Assembly: GCA_019096195.1 (NCBI GenBank)
Contig: JAGTXK010000122.1
Span: 131,501-195,500, forward strand
DNA length: 64,000 nucleotides
Source of the DNA: Boletus sp. NGJ
Lineage: Eukaryota; Basidiomycota; Agaricomycetes; Boletales; Boletaceae
Reading direction: 5' to 3'
Shown here: piece after piece, positions 37,714-48,219 of the stretch
Numbering within the stretch: the first letter of the stretch is position 1
Layout: every line of letters begins with the position of its first letter
Made by a program: the position numbers and the translations under genes
Notes under the pieces: generated by a model
What the model was told of the DNA's origin: nothing
Seen by the model: only the letters and a program-made list of their open reading frames with translations
Databases searched by the model: none

Positions 37714-39053
37714 ATGTCCAGCGGGCGAGGGGGCTCTGGAAACATCCAACCATCGATGTCTAGTTTGGAGGCCCACCCGCTGACGGCTTCCATTCTCAAG
37801 CAACACAGCGCCATGCAGGCGCAGTACGAACAACGAGTGAGAAAAGCCCATGCGGAGTCCAATGTGGTTGTGAGTCATCTCACTCTACAGCTTGTCCACG
37901 TGCATTGTTGATGGTGTCACTTGCAGCGCTCGACCGGGCGGGGCGGGTCTGGTAATATATCTGATCCGCGCCGGCGGAGCCGTTCGCAAGAGCCCAAGAG
38001 TATGTCAAAGAGGCATTTCTTTACGAAAAAGGGTCGGGAAAGAGGTACAAGGTGCGATGGCGTCATGCAGGCACACGACGGGGAAAATGGAACCTCTATT
38101 ATAAGTGACACGGAAAAAAGGTGCGGTGTAATCCGAACTTCTTCCTGTGACCAGCTCGTTCTGGTGTTAGCTCAATGGATAACGTTCCGTTCCTAGAACA
38201 ACCGTGTGCTCTTCAGAGAGCTCCAGTGCCAGGGTCGCCCGACAGAGTGAAGAGAGCCATGTCAGCAGCGCCATGACGTTGAGCAGTGACGTGACATCAG
38301 ACTCTTTGTCCAGCGGGGAGGCGATAACGGGTCACCGAAGAAAGAGAGGGAGTTTCCTGATCCGCCGCAGTAGGCCGCCATCGTCAATGAGCGTGGCACC
38401 ACCCGGATCGCCATGTTCATCACTGCCCACGACGCCAACGTATCCTCGAAGCTGGCACACTGGCAGCCCTGGCTTGAGAGCACGTTCGTCCACGTCAGTC
38501 ATCTTGAAGGACCGAGAGTATGTGTCTTTCTTGGAGTTAGTATGATCATCCTGCTTTTTTTTATCTTCTTTGATGTTATCCGAGTCTGCCTCATAATATC
38601 CATCCGCAATAGTTTATGTTGGTTTCCTTTTTGCAATACATTATGGATTGCTCAAAATGTTGGAAATCCCAGTCATGCCCCTGAATATGCAGGTGTGACG
38701 CCATAGGCACTCGTGGGATCGGCATCGTCGACGTGGAACAGGAGGAATCGTGCGATGCCGACTATCGCGCTCGTGCACGCTCGGCTGTGGGTGCACTTGA
38801 CCTATTGACAATGCAGGATGCTCTCGCGAACGACACAACAGTGGATGGGATAATACCCATGTCCTGGATAGAGAGCGAGGTACCAACAGAGTCGCGAGCA
38901 CGAGCACCTTCGCGGGCGGGGTCAGTGAAGAAGACACCCTCCTCGTCCGTAAGGGCGAAGCGTGGGTCGATACCGACACCGGTGACGGCCTCGGCGAGGG
39001 GAGCGTTCGTTGACCATGTGATCAAGCTTCCCGCAGATGACGACGAGCATTAG
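37714..39053 (+). CDS. DUF3602-type protein with repeated GRGGxGN motifs
   Basis: ATG 37714 starts directly with MSSGRGGSGNI, the usual opening of this fungal family. A second repeat, STGRGGSGNI, follows the first intron (about 37870-37926). The middle is basic (RSRSQEPKSMSKRHFF). Later exons around 38210-38515 are Ser-rich and end LKDR before a 150-200 base intron. The last exon opens with GTRGIGIVDVEQEE near 38715 and ends LPADDDEH at 39053. The family has no established enzymatic role; RGG-type repeats suggest RNA or protein contacts. Exon borders between 38035 and 38215 are uncertain. It is the last host gene before the mobile-element compartment. Confidence 0.75.
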
Positions 39054-39400
39054 GAAAAAGCAAATAAGCCGGTAGTCACTAGGGTTACTATGTAGTGCTC
39101 AACGATACATTCGCAAAGTACATATAGCGGCTGGAAACATTGGCATCGGCCGGGCTCATGGCGAACGAGATCCCAGTTGTGGAACTGGCTTTGGAAGGCT
39201 CGCCTGACATTATGTATGTGTCACTTTGCTCAGCACTCGGCTTTGATGGACAATGCTCAAAACAAGAACAAGGGGGAGTCTATGTTAAGAATCTCCAATA
39301 GAATACCATCATATCTGTTAACCAAGTCAGCGAGATGATAGGACGGTGAAAGCAGACATACATACACCAACTTTGCACCGGCCGGGATGTATATTTTGTG
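39054..39400. other. Boundary between host and mobile-element compartments
   Basis: CpG-containing, host-like sequence continues to about 39,245; after that the sequence becomes AT-richer with few CpG. A CACTAGGG word at 39077 and TACTATGTAG just after it resemble words near 48,000, but I cannot define a terminal inverted repeat with confidence. Confidence 0.35.
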
Positions 39401-40963
39401 ATAGTAACTGTGTGCATGGGCAATTAGTTCATATTATTGATATGACCAATGCAGAAAGGCTTACCGCCCACCCACCACCTCCACCATAAGCATAAGATCT
39501 CAGATCACTCATGTAGCCTATACTGTTCAAAAATTGTGAGATTAATATGTCTGTTGAGATAAAAGTGTTCAGTGTCAGCTAAGGCATAGCCATGCAACCA
39601 ATTAGGGTGAACCATGCCCCGAGGAAACCAAGGTATTAAATGACAGTGTTGAATGATCTGATGGACTGGAATAACTTCAGTGTTGGGAAGCCACTGCCTT
39701 GTCAAACAGCTAACATGAAACATCTTGACATTGTTGTCATACGCTTGGAGAGGTTTGAACCAATGAATGTAAGCCAGTGGCTGAGGATAGTTCCTGAGGT
39801 GTGGTGGCAGCCTAAAGATAGCATGGACTTCAGTGACACGCAAACCTACAACTTAATTTACTTAGTAGTCATCCATGGCAAACATCACCACATACTGTAC
39901 CATGCAGCCCACCCTGTTGCTGCTGCAGTTTGGTATCAACATCCACAAGGACAGTATCAAACCAGGCCAATATAGGCCGCTTGCGAGTTCCATTAGAGTG
40001 CTGGGGATGGGCACGAATCCTTGATCTCATGGGCATTGTGTGCTCTAGTTGAGGGCCACACAAGACCAGATCACCATAGATGTCAAAACAGTCATTGGTG
40101 TTGGGTTCGAAGTGCTGCAGCCTTTGAGGGAGGCTACCAACGAACATCTTGAGTGCATCCAAAAAGCAAATCACACTGTGATGTTGTTTCAAATATTGAA
40201 CCATCTTCTTTGGAAACTGAGGTTGATGAGAGATCCTATGAGATCTATGATGTCTTCCTGGCATAGCGCTGGGAGATGAAGCAAGATACTGATGCCGGTG
40301 TTCTGAATCACTAGAAAGTGTACTAGTAGCATCCACATCAGCAGGGGTAGCAGAATGGCACTGCCAGGCCTGATAACAGCCAAACTACATAATGGCTTCC
40401 TGCTGCTGGAGCCACTTGGTCATTTGAATGGTATAATCCTTTCAGCTGGTTGCAGAATAGGCCTTCTTGGCATAATCAATGTGTAGGCGTTCTGAGATCT
40501 CCATATTGAGTTCATCCAATGCTTCTAGCACTTGTATTGTATCAGTGTAATGAATGAGAGAGTGGAGTTTCAGAATGTTAAAATGATCATGGCAACCAAG
40601 GTCAATGAAAACATCCTTCAAATGGTGGAAATCCCCAAGAGCGTGTTGCAAGGCTGCAAGTGTGTCGTCTGTATGTGAGCGATATTGTGCGAGTTGGACA
40701 AAATCCACAAGATTACATGTGGCCCAGATGACACGTGGATCAGTGTTAGTACCAACTAGTGTGCCAACATCAGTAAAAACAGGACTAACTGTCCAGTGCT
40801 GTCCAGTACTGGACAGTAACATAATGCTCATAGTGAGGATCCAACTGGATAGTGGTTTGATAGTACTATGACAGTGTCTCATACTCTGTTCATAGTATGG
40901 CCATAGTCTGTCATAGTATTCTCATAGTGTCTCATAGTATTCTCATAGTACTGTACTATGATA

Positions 40964-41187
40964 CAGTGACTCCAAAAACCCTTTCCATGCTAACCCTCAA
41001 TGTGGTGCGCTTCAGCGCACCACCACACACCGTGGGACTTCCGCTTAGCTTTGGTGGAGTTATAAATAGTACATACTCTTGGCTATGAGATTGCTCCCTA
41101 GGTCATGTGATTTGGTCCACAGGCTGTGGAGATATGATCAATGTGAAACAGTAATACCATGGAAAGGGTTTTTTCACTTTTGAACTG
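40964..41187 (+). repeat. Tc1 element left terminal inverted repeat
   Basis: It matches the reverse complement of 42357-42580 across its length with few mismatches, including a CAGTGACTCC terminus and the GCGC palindrome near 41010-41030. The repeat fades near 41187. Confidence 0.88.
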
Positions 41188-41314
41188 ATGACTAGGATCT
41201 TAGTCAAATCATATCATATTTGCCATTGTTTGTTCATGCAAACAAAGATATACATATAAATAGCATGTCTGAGCTTAAAAAAGTTCACACACTTCTTGAT
41301 TCTCAACCACCACC

Positions 41315-42336
41315 ATGGTCAAATCCCTCTCCTTTCCCCAACAAAGCACTATTCTCTCTTTGCTTGATTCTGGCTGCTCTGGTGAAGCCATTGCCAACCA
41401 AACTGGTGTCAGCCCTTCTGCCATATCCAAGCTTCGCTCCAAAGAGCGTTCTGCCCTCTCCTAAAGCACCTGGGGGTCGTCCTTCCAGGCTTTCTCCCAC
41501 CAACATTTGTCATGCCCAACATCTAATCACCTCTGGGAAAGCTGAAAATGCTGTCCAAGTAACCAAAGCCCTCACCAATATCATCAACCAACCCCTCTCT
41601 GCCAATACTGTCCGCCTCCACTTGAAGAAAGCTGGTATGAAAGCTGTGGTGAAGTCCAAATGTCCCCTCCTCTCTGCTAGGCATCACAAGGCTCGCTTGG
41701 ATTTTGCCTATGCACATAAGGATTGGACTATGGAGGATTGGAAGAAGGTGATATGGTCTGATGAGACCAAAATCAATCGCCTAGGGTCAGATGGGCGTAA
41801 ATGGGCATGGAAGAGGGCAGGTGAGGGGCTTAGTGATAGGCTGGTGGATGGAACCCTCAAGTTTGAAGGAGGTTCTCTGATGATGTGGGGCTGTATGACT
41901 TGGGAGGGAGTTGGCTTTGCTACTAAGATTGATGGTAGGATGGATGGGGACCTCTACCTTCAAATTTTGAAGGATGAGCTTCAGCAAACCCTGGAGTATT
42001 ATGGTCCTAATCCTCCTAACATCATCTTTCAGCAGGACAATGACCCCAAGCATACCTGCAGGCTGGTCAAGAACTGGCTAGAGGAGCAAGAATTCAGTAC
42101 TATGGTGTGGCCTGCACAATCTCCTGACCTCAACCCTATTGAACATCTCTGGAGTTGTCTGAAGAGGAGCCTTGCAAAGCATGAAAACCCCCCCTAATGG
42201 AATTCATGAATTGTGGGAAAGGGTTCAAGTGGAGTGGGATAGGATACCAGTGGAGGAGTGTCAGAAATTGATTGAAAGCATGCCTAGGAGGATTCAGGCA
42301 GTGCTTAGAGCAAAAGGAGGCTATACCAAGTACTGA
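41315..42336 (+). pseudogene. Tc1-type transposase (DD34E), two +1 frame changes
   Basis: A cut-and-paste transposase. ATG 41315 sits in a good context (CCACCACCATGG) and opens the N-terminal helix-turn-helix (STILSLLDSGCSGEAIANQ). That frame meets TAA at 41462; translation resumes in the +1 frame with KAPGGRPSRLS, the DDE core (WSDETKINRLGSDG near 41760; FQQDNDPKHT near 42035; SPDLNPIEHLW near 42125). The spacing of 34 residues between the second Asp and the Glu of NPIE matches Tc1. A second +1 change at the C7 run near 42186-42193 is needed to reach the true end (GGYTKY, stop 42334-42336). As written the protein is broken twice. Programmed frameshifting is possible but unproven. Confidence 0.88.
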
Positions 42337-42356
42337 TAATATCCAAATACCCTTTT

Positions 42357-42580
42357 CAATTCAAAGGTGAAAAAACCCTTTCCATGGTATTACTGTTTCA
42401 TATTGATCATATCTCCACTGCCTGTGGACCAAATCACACGACCTAGGGAGCAATCTCGTAGCCAAGAGTATGTACTATTTATAACTCCACCAAAGCTAAG
42501 CGGAATTCCCACGGTGTGTGGTGGTGCGCTGCAGCGCACCACATTGAGGGTTAGCATGGAAAGGGTTTTTGGAGTCACTG
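42357..42580 (+). repeat. Tc1 element right terminal inverted repeat
   Basis: Inverted partner of 40964-41187, ending GGAGTCACTG directly before the TA duplication at 42581-42582. Confidence 0.88.
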
Positions 42581-42938
42581 TACTATGAGCACTATGAATA
42601 TACTATGGATACTATAAATACACTTTCAATACTATGATACTATGAACACTATGAGTTATCTATGAAACTACTATGACTACTATGAAACTACTATGGCACT
42701 ATGAGCACTATGATGAAATCCTGTATTTACTCATGGATAAAAATGTGCTCTAGTTGTTTGTGGTTGCCAGCTGTTCATTGCTTAATTGTTAAGATTCCCT
42801 TTCGAAAATGACAGAGTTCAGGGAAGATTGGCATTGAATAGAAATATGCATTGAGGAGAGCAGCATTAGTAAGCTTCAAGCACCATTGCTTAAGGTGATT
42901 TTTAATGATTTCTTGATGAAATTGATGAAGAATGTTGG

Positions 42939-43909
42939 TGTTACACCGGGTAACAATGTGACACATTCCCATATAATCAACCCTGTTTGATTATAGGACT
43001 AGCAGGACTTGAGGGGAAAAATACCTCCAGAGGCCCAATGATTCCTCTGACTGGGGACTGACTGCTAGCTTTATGTAGAGTGTCCTGGTTGCCTCTACGA
43101 CCAATGGCGGAGTCTTGGGTTTACCTACAGTGGCACAATCCTTCGAGGAGGAAGGGCAGACTGGATGCAGAGGCCAGAGACTAGTTCTCTGGGCTTACAC
43201 GGCCTAGTGCTGGTGGCAGAGTTCTGGGCTTGTGGAGTCAGTGGTGGAGTCCTGACCAATATGGGCCAACCTCTGTTGGTGTTGGCATTGCTGAAGCTTT
43301 AGAAGCTGGTTATGGCAACAATGCCACATAAGTGCATTATGATGAGAAGGATGATCACTAGCACAAGGGTGATCACCTCCAGAGCAGGAATAAGGCTTCT
43401 GAGGTGAAGTGAAACTGGTAGCAGGAGCAGCTGGTAGATTACATGGGAAGGAGTGTAGATCTAGGTTAAGATTACATGAAGGGCTAGCGCCCTTATTTAT
43501 AGGCCACACCCATCTAGGGCAGGCTTTGTATCAGATATAGTAATTGTAAGTCGCAGACGAAAGATTACTATAAGAGGATCAAGGCATCGGTCAGATGAAG
43601 GAAATAGGAATACTGGGCTATGTATGAGAGAGCACAGCCGAGGAGGCAATGTCTGTGATCTGGTCAAGAAGAAAAGAGGCATGTATCAATGAAATAGAAA
43701 AGGCAGTGTCCAGTCCAAACAGTAGCTTCCAGAAAAGGGAGTTATGAGTAACTTCCTAGAAAGGAGGTTCCGGATGGGGCGATGTTGCAGTTGGTGTTGC
43801 AGGGGAATCCCAGGAGAATCCCTGGTCTGAGTCAAAGAATAGATCGTCCCAAAGTCCTACAGGAGGTGAGGGAAGGGGAAAAGATATATCCCCTTTGGTA
43901 ACTGTAACA
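42939..43909 (-). mobile_element. Solo LTR of the gypsy family, inserted in Plavaka copy 1
   Basis: Read on the minus strand it begins TGTTACAGTTAC and ends with TGTAACA, like the LTRs at 52010-52905 and 59149-60044, and shares their landmarks (GACTCTGACC-like word, AACCTAGATCTACAC-like word, GGGTTGATTA near the end). It is flanked by a perfect 5-base duplication GTTGG (42934-42938 and 43910-43914). The length is 971 bases and it is noticeably diverged from the two LTRs downstream, so it is an older insertion of a related subfamily whose interior was lost by LTR-LTR recombination. Confidence 0.9.
43494..43501 (-). promoter_or_regulatory. Probable TATA box of the solo LTR
   Basis: Minus-strand TATAAATA in GGCCTATAAATAAGGGC lies in the middle of the LTR where a core promoter is expected. 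The homologous position in the complete element reads GGCCTATTTATATGGG, so the box is altered there. Confidence 0.5.
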
Positions 43910-45482
43910 GTTGGAAGAGATACAAAGGAAAATGTCCATGTATGGAAGCTCGACCCAGAAAGGGAAGAAGACTGGATGCAGGCCATCAGAGTAAAATGCA
44001 GGCAGATACTGGCTGGTAGCTTGTGCATGCAGTGTTTGGGCTGCTTGTGTCTGATTGCACAGTGGGAATTAAAAATTTTCACCACATTGATCCACTGGCA
44101 CCAGGCACTTTGGGCATCAGTTTTCAGCACAGCACACTATCAAGCACTGTTCAGGGTGGTCACCAATATAGGCTGCCAGTATTGGGAAGACTCAATGGGT
44201 GTGTCCATCAGCACAGACCATTTCAACACCGCTTGGCCTGCTTCAATGAGAGGTTCAAGAATCAGCTTCATACAGTAATGGAACAGCCAATAACCTGCAA
44301 TAGAGTTGTCTTTGAAAGACACCAACTTGGATATGGATATGTAGCCAAGTAGAACTGATGCATGTTGTGAAGGCTCACATCGTATATCTTTTAACAGATT
44401 GCTGATAGTCAAGTAAACTGGCCAGGCTGTTTTATCCCCTCTGAAGCGGGAAAGCTCCATTTTGTTTGAATCAAGTATCACTGGTATGATTGTTGCTCCC
44501 AAGGGGACACAAAACTGAAACAATTTCGGAGCGCTCAACTTTGGGTGATGTAGAATCTCACCTGCATATCCCACCACCAATTTGTGGTCCACATTTCATC
44601 ATAATGGTGAGTTCCCCCATTGCAATCAGTATATACCTTCTCCAGTGCATATGCAATGCTTCCATCGAATGTTGGATTGCCTATTAATTTCCACACACAA
44701 GCCACTAGATCACACATGCAGAGTTCAAGCTTCTCAGAATCTTCACTTTGCAGATCCAGGTCTGCAACATCTTTGGCATCAAGAGGCCCAAGATCTCCAT
44801 GTGGGTGAACCATTTTGCAGGTCCATTCTGGTCTGGTAGGTAGCTTGTCCACTAGTTTCAAGGACATGTAAGTACTGTGGTAGCTGAGCCACATGTGATT
44901 CCTTGTCTTTTCGAGGTAAGTTAGTGCTGTGGGTTGCTTATTTATTTTGAGACTGACAATAGATAGTTTGAGGAATTCCTCAGTGGCTTGCTGATTGGCA
45001 TTTTATATGAGCCACTTGGCAAGGTCCCACTCCTCACAATCAGCAAACAGGGCATAGGGCCCTAAGTTGAATTGATCTTGGTAAGCCTTTATTCGTTCAA
45101 ACATAGTCAAGTCATGACCAAGGATCTCTGCTGCAGACTTCTCCACAAACTCTGCTGCAAACCGGGTGATGTATTTACATTCAGTGTCATGCTCACGCTC
45201 ATTCATATCCATGTCCATATCCATAGAGTTATCTGGATCATTTGGTGCTGGATTCATAGTAGGTATCATTTCCTGTTGGTCATGAACATCATCTGCCTAT
45301 TGAGCATCAATTAGACATATTAGGCACCCCTCTGTCAGATGTACTTGTTGCATCTCATTGTTCCATTTGTAACAGCACTGATTGAAATGTGTGATATGTC
45401 TCTGTAATGTCCCAGTAGTAGGGAAGGTGCATCTGCAATAGTGGCATATGTGAGGTTGCTGAGGAATGTTGTGAAGGGACAT

Positions 45483-45870
45483 AGGTGCAATGATAGCAAG
45501 ACAGTGTCAAGGTTTGGGTTTCAGCTCAGCTGTTCTGAAATTGAGTAAGTCTCTATTTCTATTAATTTTCTATTGTAACTCTGCAATGACTCTGCCCCTA
45601 AAACTTATCTAGCAGTTACATTTGAGCTATCAATAATGGCTGTTAGAACACAGCCATTATTCGGCCAAATAACTCAAGCTATCACATTTAAAAAGTGGAT
45701 GGCTTGTATTGAATCTGCACCATTCTTTTTTTCTGTCATTCATTGACTCCCTACTGACCTAATCCTTTCTTTAACATCTGATTTGTTGTTTACTCACTCC
45801 TTGTATGTTTTTTTTTTGTCTTTTTATTTCTTAATTCACCAACCCCTCCCTTTCTTTGATAGACTACCAA
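45483..45870. promoter_or_regulatory. Shared divergent spacer between Plavaka transposase and DUF6532 gene
   Basis: This 388-base AT-rich stretch lies between two head-to-head ATGs. It contains a hairpin-capable word pair (CTGTTAGAACACAG near 45640-45655) and T runs near 45810. Both genes must be promoted from here if expressed. Confidence 0.45.
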
Positions 45871-47773
45871 ATGGCCAAAGTTCCAATTGTACAGTCACAA
45901 AATGAGCCTGCAATGGCTGACTTGTTAGTGAAAGGTCGTGCCCATCACCCAAGTGCAAAGCTTCAGGCAATGCAAGGTAAATAATATCACCTATCAACCA
46001 TTCATACAAATGATCTCTTCCCAGACGACATGGAACAGAAGAAGACAACCAAAGAACAAATGCTTGCAGCAAGAGAAAAAAAGCATGATGAGTGTATCCA
46101 AATACATGAGCAGATTGCCAAGGCAGCACGACAAAATCCCTCCAAGGCCCAGCACATTTCCAGAGCATAAGATCTAGTTAGTATATCCCCCACCATGGTT
46201 GACAATGCTGTAAGTGCTGATGATTGAGACTGAATTTGTGACTTACCACCGCATGGATGCCTTTAGTTCTCATCCCATCAGACAAATGGCACTGAAGCAT
46301 ATCTTGTGTTTTAATCTTTATTACAGGTCCTATGGCAAAGGTAGTGATTTGAATCCAGCAGGTACTCAATCAAGTGTCAAAAAGTGGATTTGTTATATTA
46401 TTGAAAGTGACAATGAGCCATTGGATACCACAATTGCTACTGAAGCTAGTAGGATGGAGACAACTGGTGAAACCACCCGCCGGCTCATTAGTGGAGAAGT
46501 CAAGAGGTTGTACCCCACCTGCACTGGTATTCTTAAACACCATGATGGTGACAATCAGCCAAATGGTGGTACAGTAGTGAAGCCCACAAGTTGTCCCAAA
46601 GCTGGGGACTACGATCTCACAACCCGTTGCACCATTGATACCACAATTGATTTTTATGATGCATTTCTGCTCACAGAGGTCCCATTCCCCCAGCCACAGA
46701 GGGATATCAAGTGGGCAAAGGAATGTTGGAACATGAGCTGTGACTATCATGGCGCTGACAGACCTGATAATCACAATCAGCATATACTGAAACTAGTAGG
46801 TGGTTTCATTATCCTTTATAGAAATTACTAGCTAATGACCTCTCAGATTGTCACCTGAGGTGCTTATTTGCATAGCCAGTTCAAAGCCAGAGCACATGCA
46901 GTGGTTCTGATCACATATGGATTCAAGATGACAATAAGTCCTGCCACACTAGATGCTAACCGAATGCTTGTCACAGCTCTCAAGACTGATGACACATTCA
47001 TCTATTGTGTAAGTCCTTTCATGATAAAATATCAACTAACAATTTACTTATATGGTGCAATGGCAAGAACTTTGAGAAGGATCCTCTAACCAGCATCTTT
47101 CAAAACAAAGGAGTTCAGCAAGTCATCAATGAAGTCTTATTCAAGAACAAATCCAGCAAAGGAATCCGATTTTCAGAGTACTATCAACCATTTCCTATTC
47201 TGGCCTATGCTCTTGCACTCATGGTGGTAGGACTGTCTCTGAACTTTTGTATGATACTAACCATTTTTTACAGTTTGAATGTGCCATTGATGAATGGGCA
47301 TCTGGATCATGTGAACATATTAAATTCACCGAAGATAGCTATGCACCACTTTACAACAAGCATGTCCAGTGACTTAAAGATTTCACCAAGAAGACTCTGA
47401 AGATGAAAGTGCTGCCACTGATCATGCGGCAGGTATACTACAATGGAAGGTAAGTAGTACTACTGAATTAGTGGTCGTTTGGTTACTGATATGTTACAGG
47501 TTGCATGCAGGCCTGCCACTCATTCAGCTGAACAGCGACAGTAGCCTTTCAACTGCAGTGATTGATGATGCTATCAGGGAGTTAGGATGGCAGGTTGAGA
47601 AGGACACAGAAGGTATCAAAGGTGTTGGGATGCCAGAGGATGAAGAAATTGATGGAGATGAGGGGGACATGGGTGAGGAGGAGAAGGAGAGGGACATGAG
47701 TGAGGAGGGGGAGGGGGATCTGAGTGAGGACATGGACATGGACATGGACATGGTTAAGGAAGGGTATTATTGA
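45871..47773 (+). pseudogene. DUF6532-like protein gene, probably degenerate
   Basis: ATG 45871 (MAKVPIVQSQNEPAM) starts a short exon. A second exon is basic and Gln/Glu-rich (EQMLAAREKKHDECI near 46060). The core exons carry the DUF6532 pattern: QRDIKWAKECWNM (46695), ARAHAVVLITYGFKM (46887), a DPLTSIFQNKGVQQVINEV block (47080), SEYYQPFPILAYALALMVVG (47178-47237), a continuation encoding a CAIDEWASGSCEHIKF block in another frame after an intron (47279-47330), and YAPLYNKHV before an in-frame TGA near 47373. The tail is strongly acidic and ends in a (Asp-Met)n run (47725-47750). DUF6532 proteins are abundant in Agaricomycetes and have no known function. Stops and frame changes suggest decay, though some may be introns. 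Confidence 0.6.
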
Positions 47774-48215
47774 GCATAGAGGACGGACACAATCAGCAGT
47801 GTGCTGAGTCATGATTAGTATAGCACTATTATGGCTACAAGAGGCTATGTTGTGCGATGTAGCTTCTTTTTGCCAATATACCACAAGTGCTATGTGTGCT
47901 ACAATGGACTATGGTAGATGAGCCTAGAGCAGGAGGCTCAACATTGTACTCCATAATGGGGGGGAAGTCTACAGTGTCTACAAGTCTATCATTGTTACAT
48001 AGTGCTACATAGTGTCTTGTAGTCATGCAGTTTTTTCCTGATGTTAGATTCACATTCCAGTGAAGGCAAGGGGTTGGTACCCTCTGACTGGCATGGGGTC
48101 AACGACCCCTGTCCACCACTAAAAATCACTTTATGTTATCACCCCTTGTATTACCTTATAAGCTCTGTCATGGGTAAAATTAATCTAACACAATCCGACA
48201 ACGACCTTGACAAGG
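47774..48215. other. Region downstream of DUF6532 gene with TACA/TGTA-type subterminal words
   Basis: No gene is present. CTACA, CTATG and CATAGTG words recur (47825-48020), for example TACATAGTGCTACATAGTG near 47997-48015. Such motif-dense non-coding sequence is typical of subterminal regions of CACTA-like DNA transposons, so the right end of the Plavaka plus DUF6532 unit may lie near 48,020. No clean TIR or target duplication was found. Confidence 0.35.
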
Positions 48216-48219
48216 TCTT

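Larger units (their letters stand above)
40964..42580 (+). mobile_element. Tc1/mariner-type DNA transposon with long TIRs and TA target duplication
   Basis: A 1,617-base element bounded by CAGTGACTCC and GGAGTCACTG, flanked on both sides by TA (40962-40963 and 42581-42582), the standard Tc1/mariner target duplication. The terminal inverted repeats are about 220 bases and almost identical (a handful of differences by eye), implying a fairly recent insertion. They each contain a palindromic patch around TGGTGCGCTNCAGCGCACCA. The internal gene is described separately. Confidence 0.93.
40771..42732 (+). repeat. Short-TIR CATAGT-array element, copy A (split by Tc1)
   Basis: It starts CAGTAAAAACAGGAC and ends ATCCTGTATTTACT, imperfect inverted termini shared with copies B (60630-61604) and C (62142-63252). 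Without the nested Tc1 it is only about 340 bases, almost all CATAGT/CTATGA-type degenerate arrays plus the terminal words CTGTCCAGT and CCAACTGGATAGTGG. It lacks the unique interior of B and C, so it is a shorter derivative. It carries no coding capacity and is presumably non-autonomous. It is inserted in Plavaka copy 1. Confidence 0.8.
39400..45482 (-). pseudogene. Plavaka-type DNA transposase, copy 1, interrupted by nested insertions
   Basis: Plavaka elements are Agaricomycete DNA transposons of the CACTA/EnSpm-like group. ATG 45482 opens a C2H2 zinc finger (CHYCRCTFPTTG, then HITHF). The following blocks are GPYALFADCEEWDLAKWLI (about 45030), KLVDKLPTRPEWTCK (44850), a YDEMWTTNWWWD block (44570), GATIIPVILDSNKMELSRFRG near 44470, YLTISNLLKDIRCEPS (44390), MPIFPELCHFRKGI (42820), PRVIWATCNLVDFVQLAQYRS (40700), LKLHSLIHYTD (40550), a SERLHIDYAKKAY block (40470), QFPKKMVQYLKQHHSV (40200) and YPQPLAYIHWFKPL (39770). 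The gene carries stops (a TGG-to-TGA type stop near 42780) and is split by the solo LTR at 42939-43909 and by the CATAGT element at 40771-42732. It is inactive as it stands. ATG 45482 lies 388 bases from the divergent DUF6532 start. Confidence 0.85.

Noticed and set aside
38160-38205. tRNA-like A-box (GTTAGCTCAATGGATAACG)
   Set aside because: No B-box or foldable acceptor stem follows within tRNA distance; it lies in an intron of the DUF3602 gene.
39505-40882. KDZ transposase as the identity of the relic
   Set aside because: The zinc finger, the FPKKMVQYL block and the YPQPLAYIHWFKPL-type C-terminus fit the Plavaka family better than KDZ.
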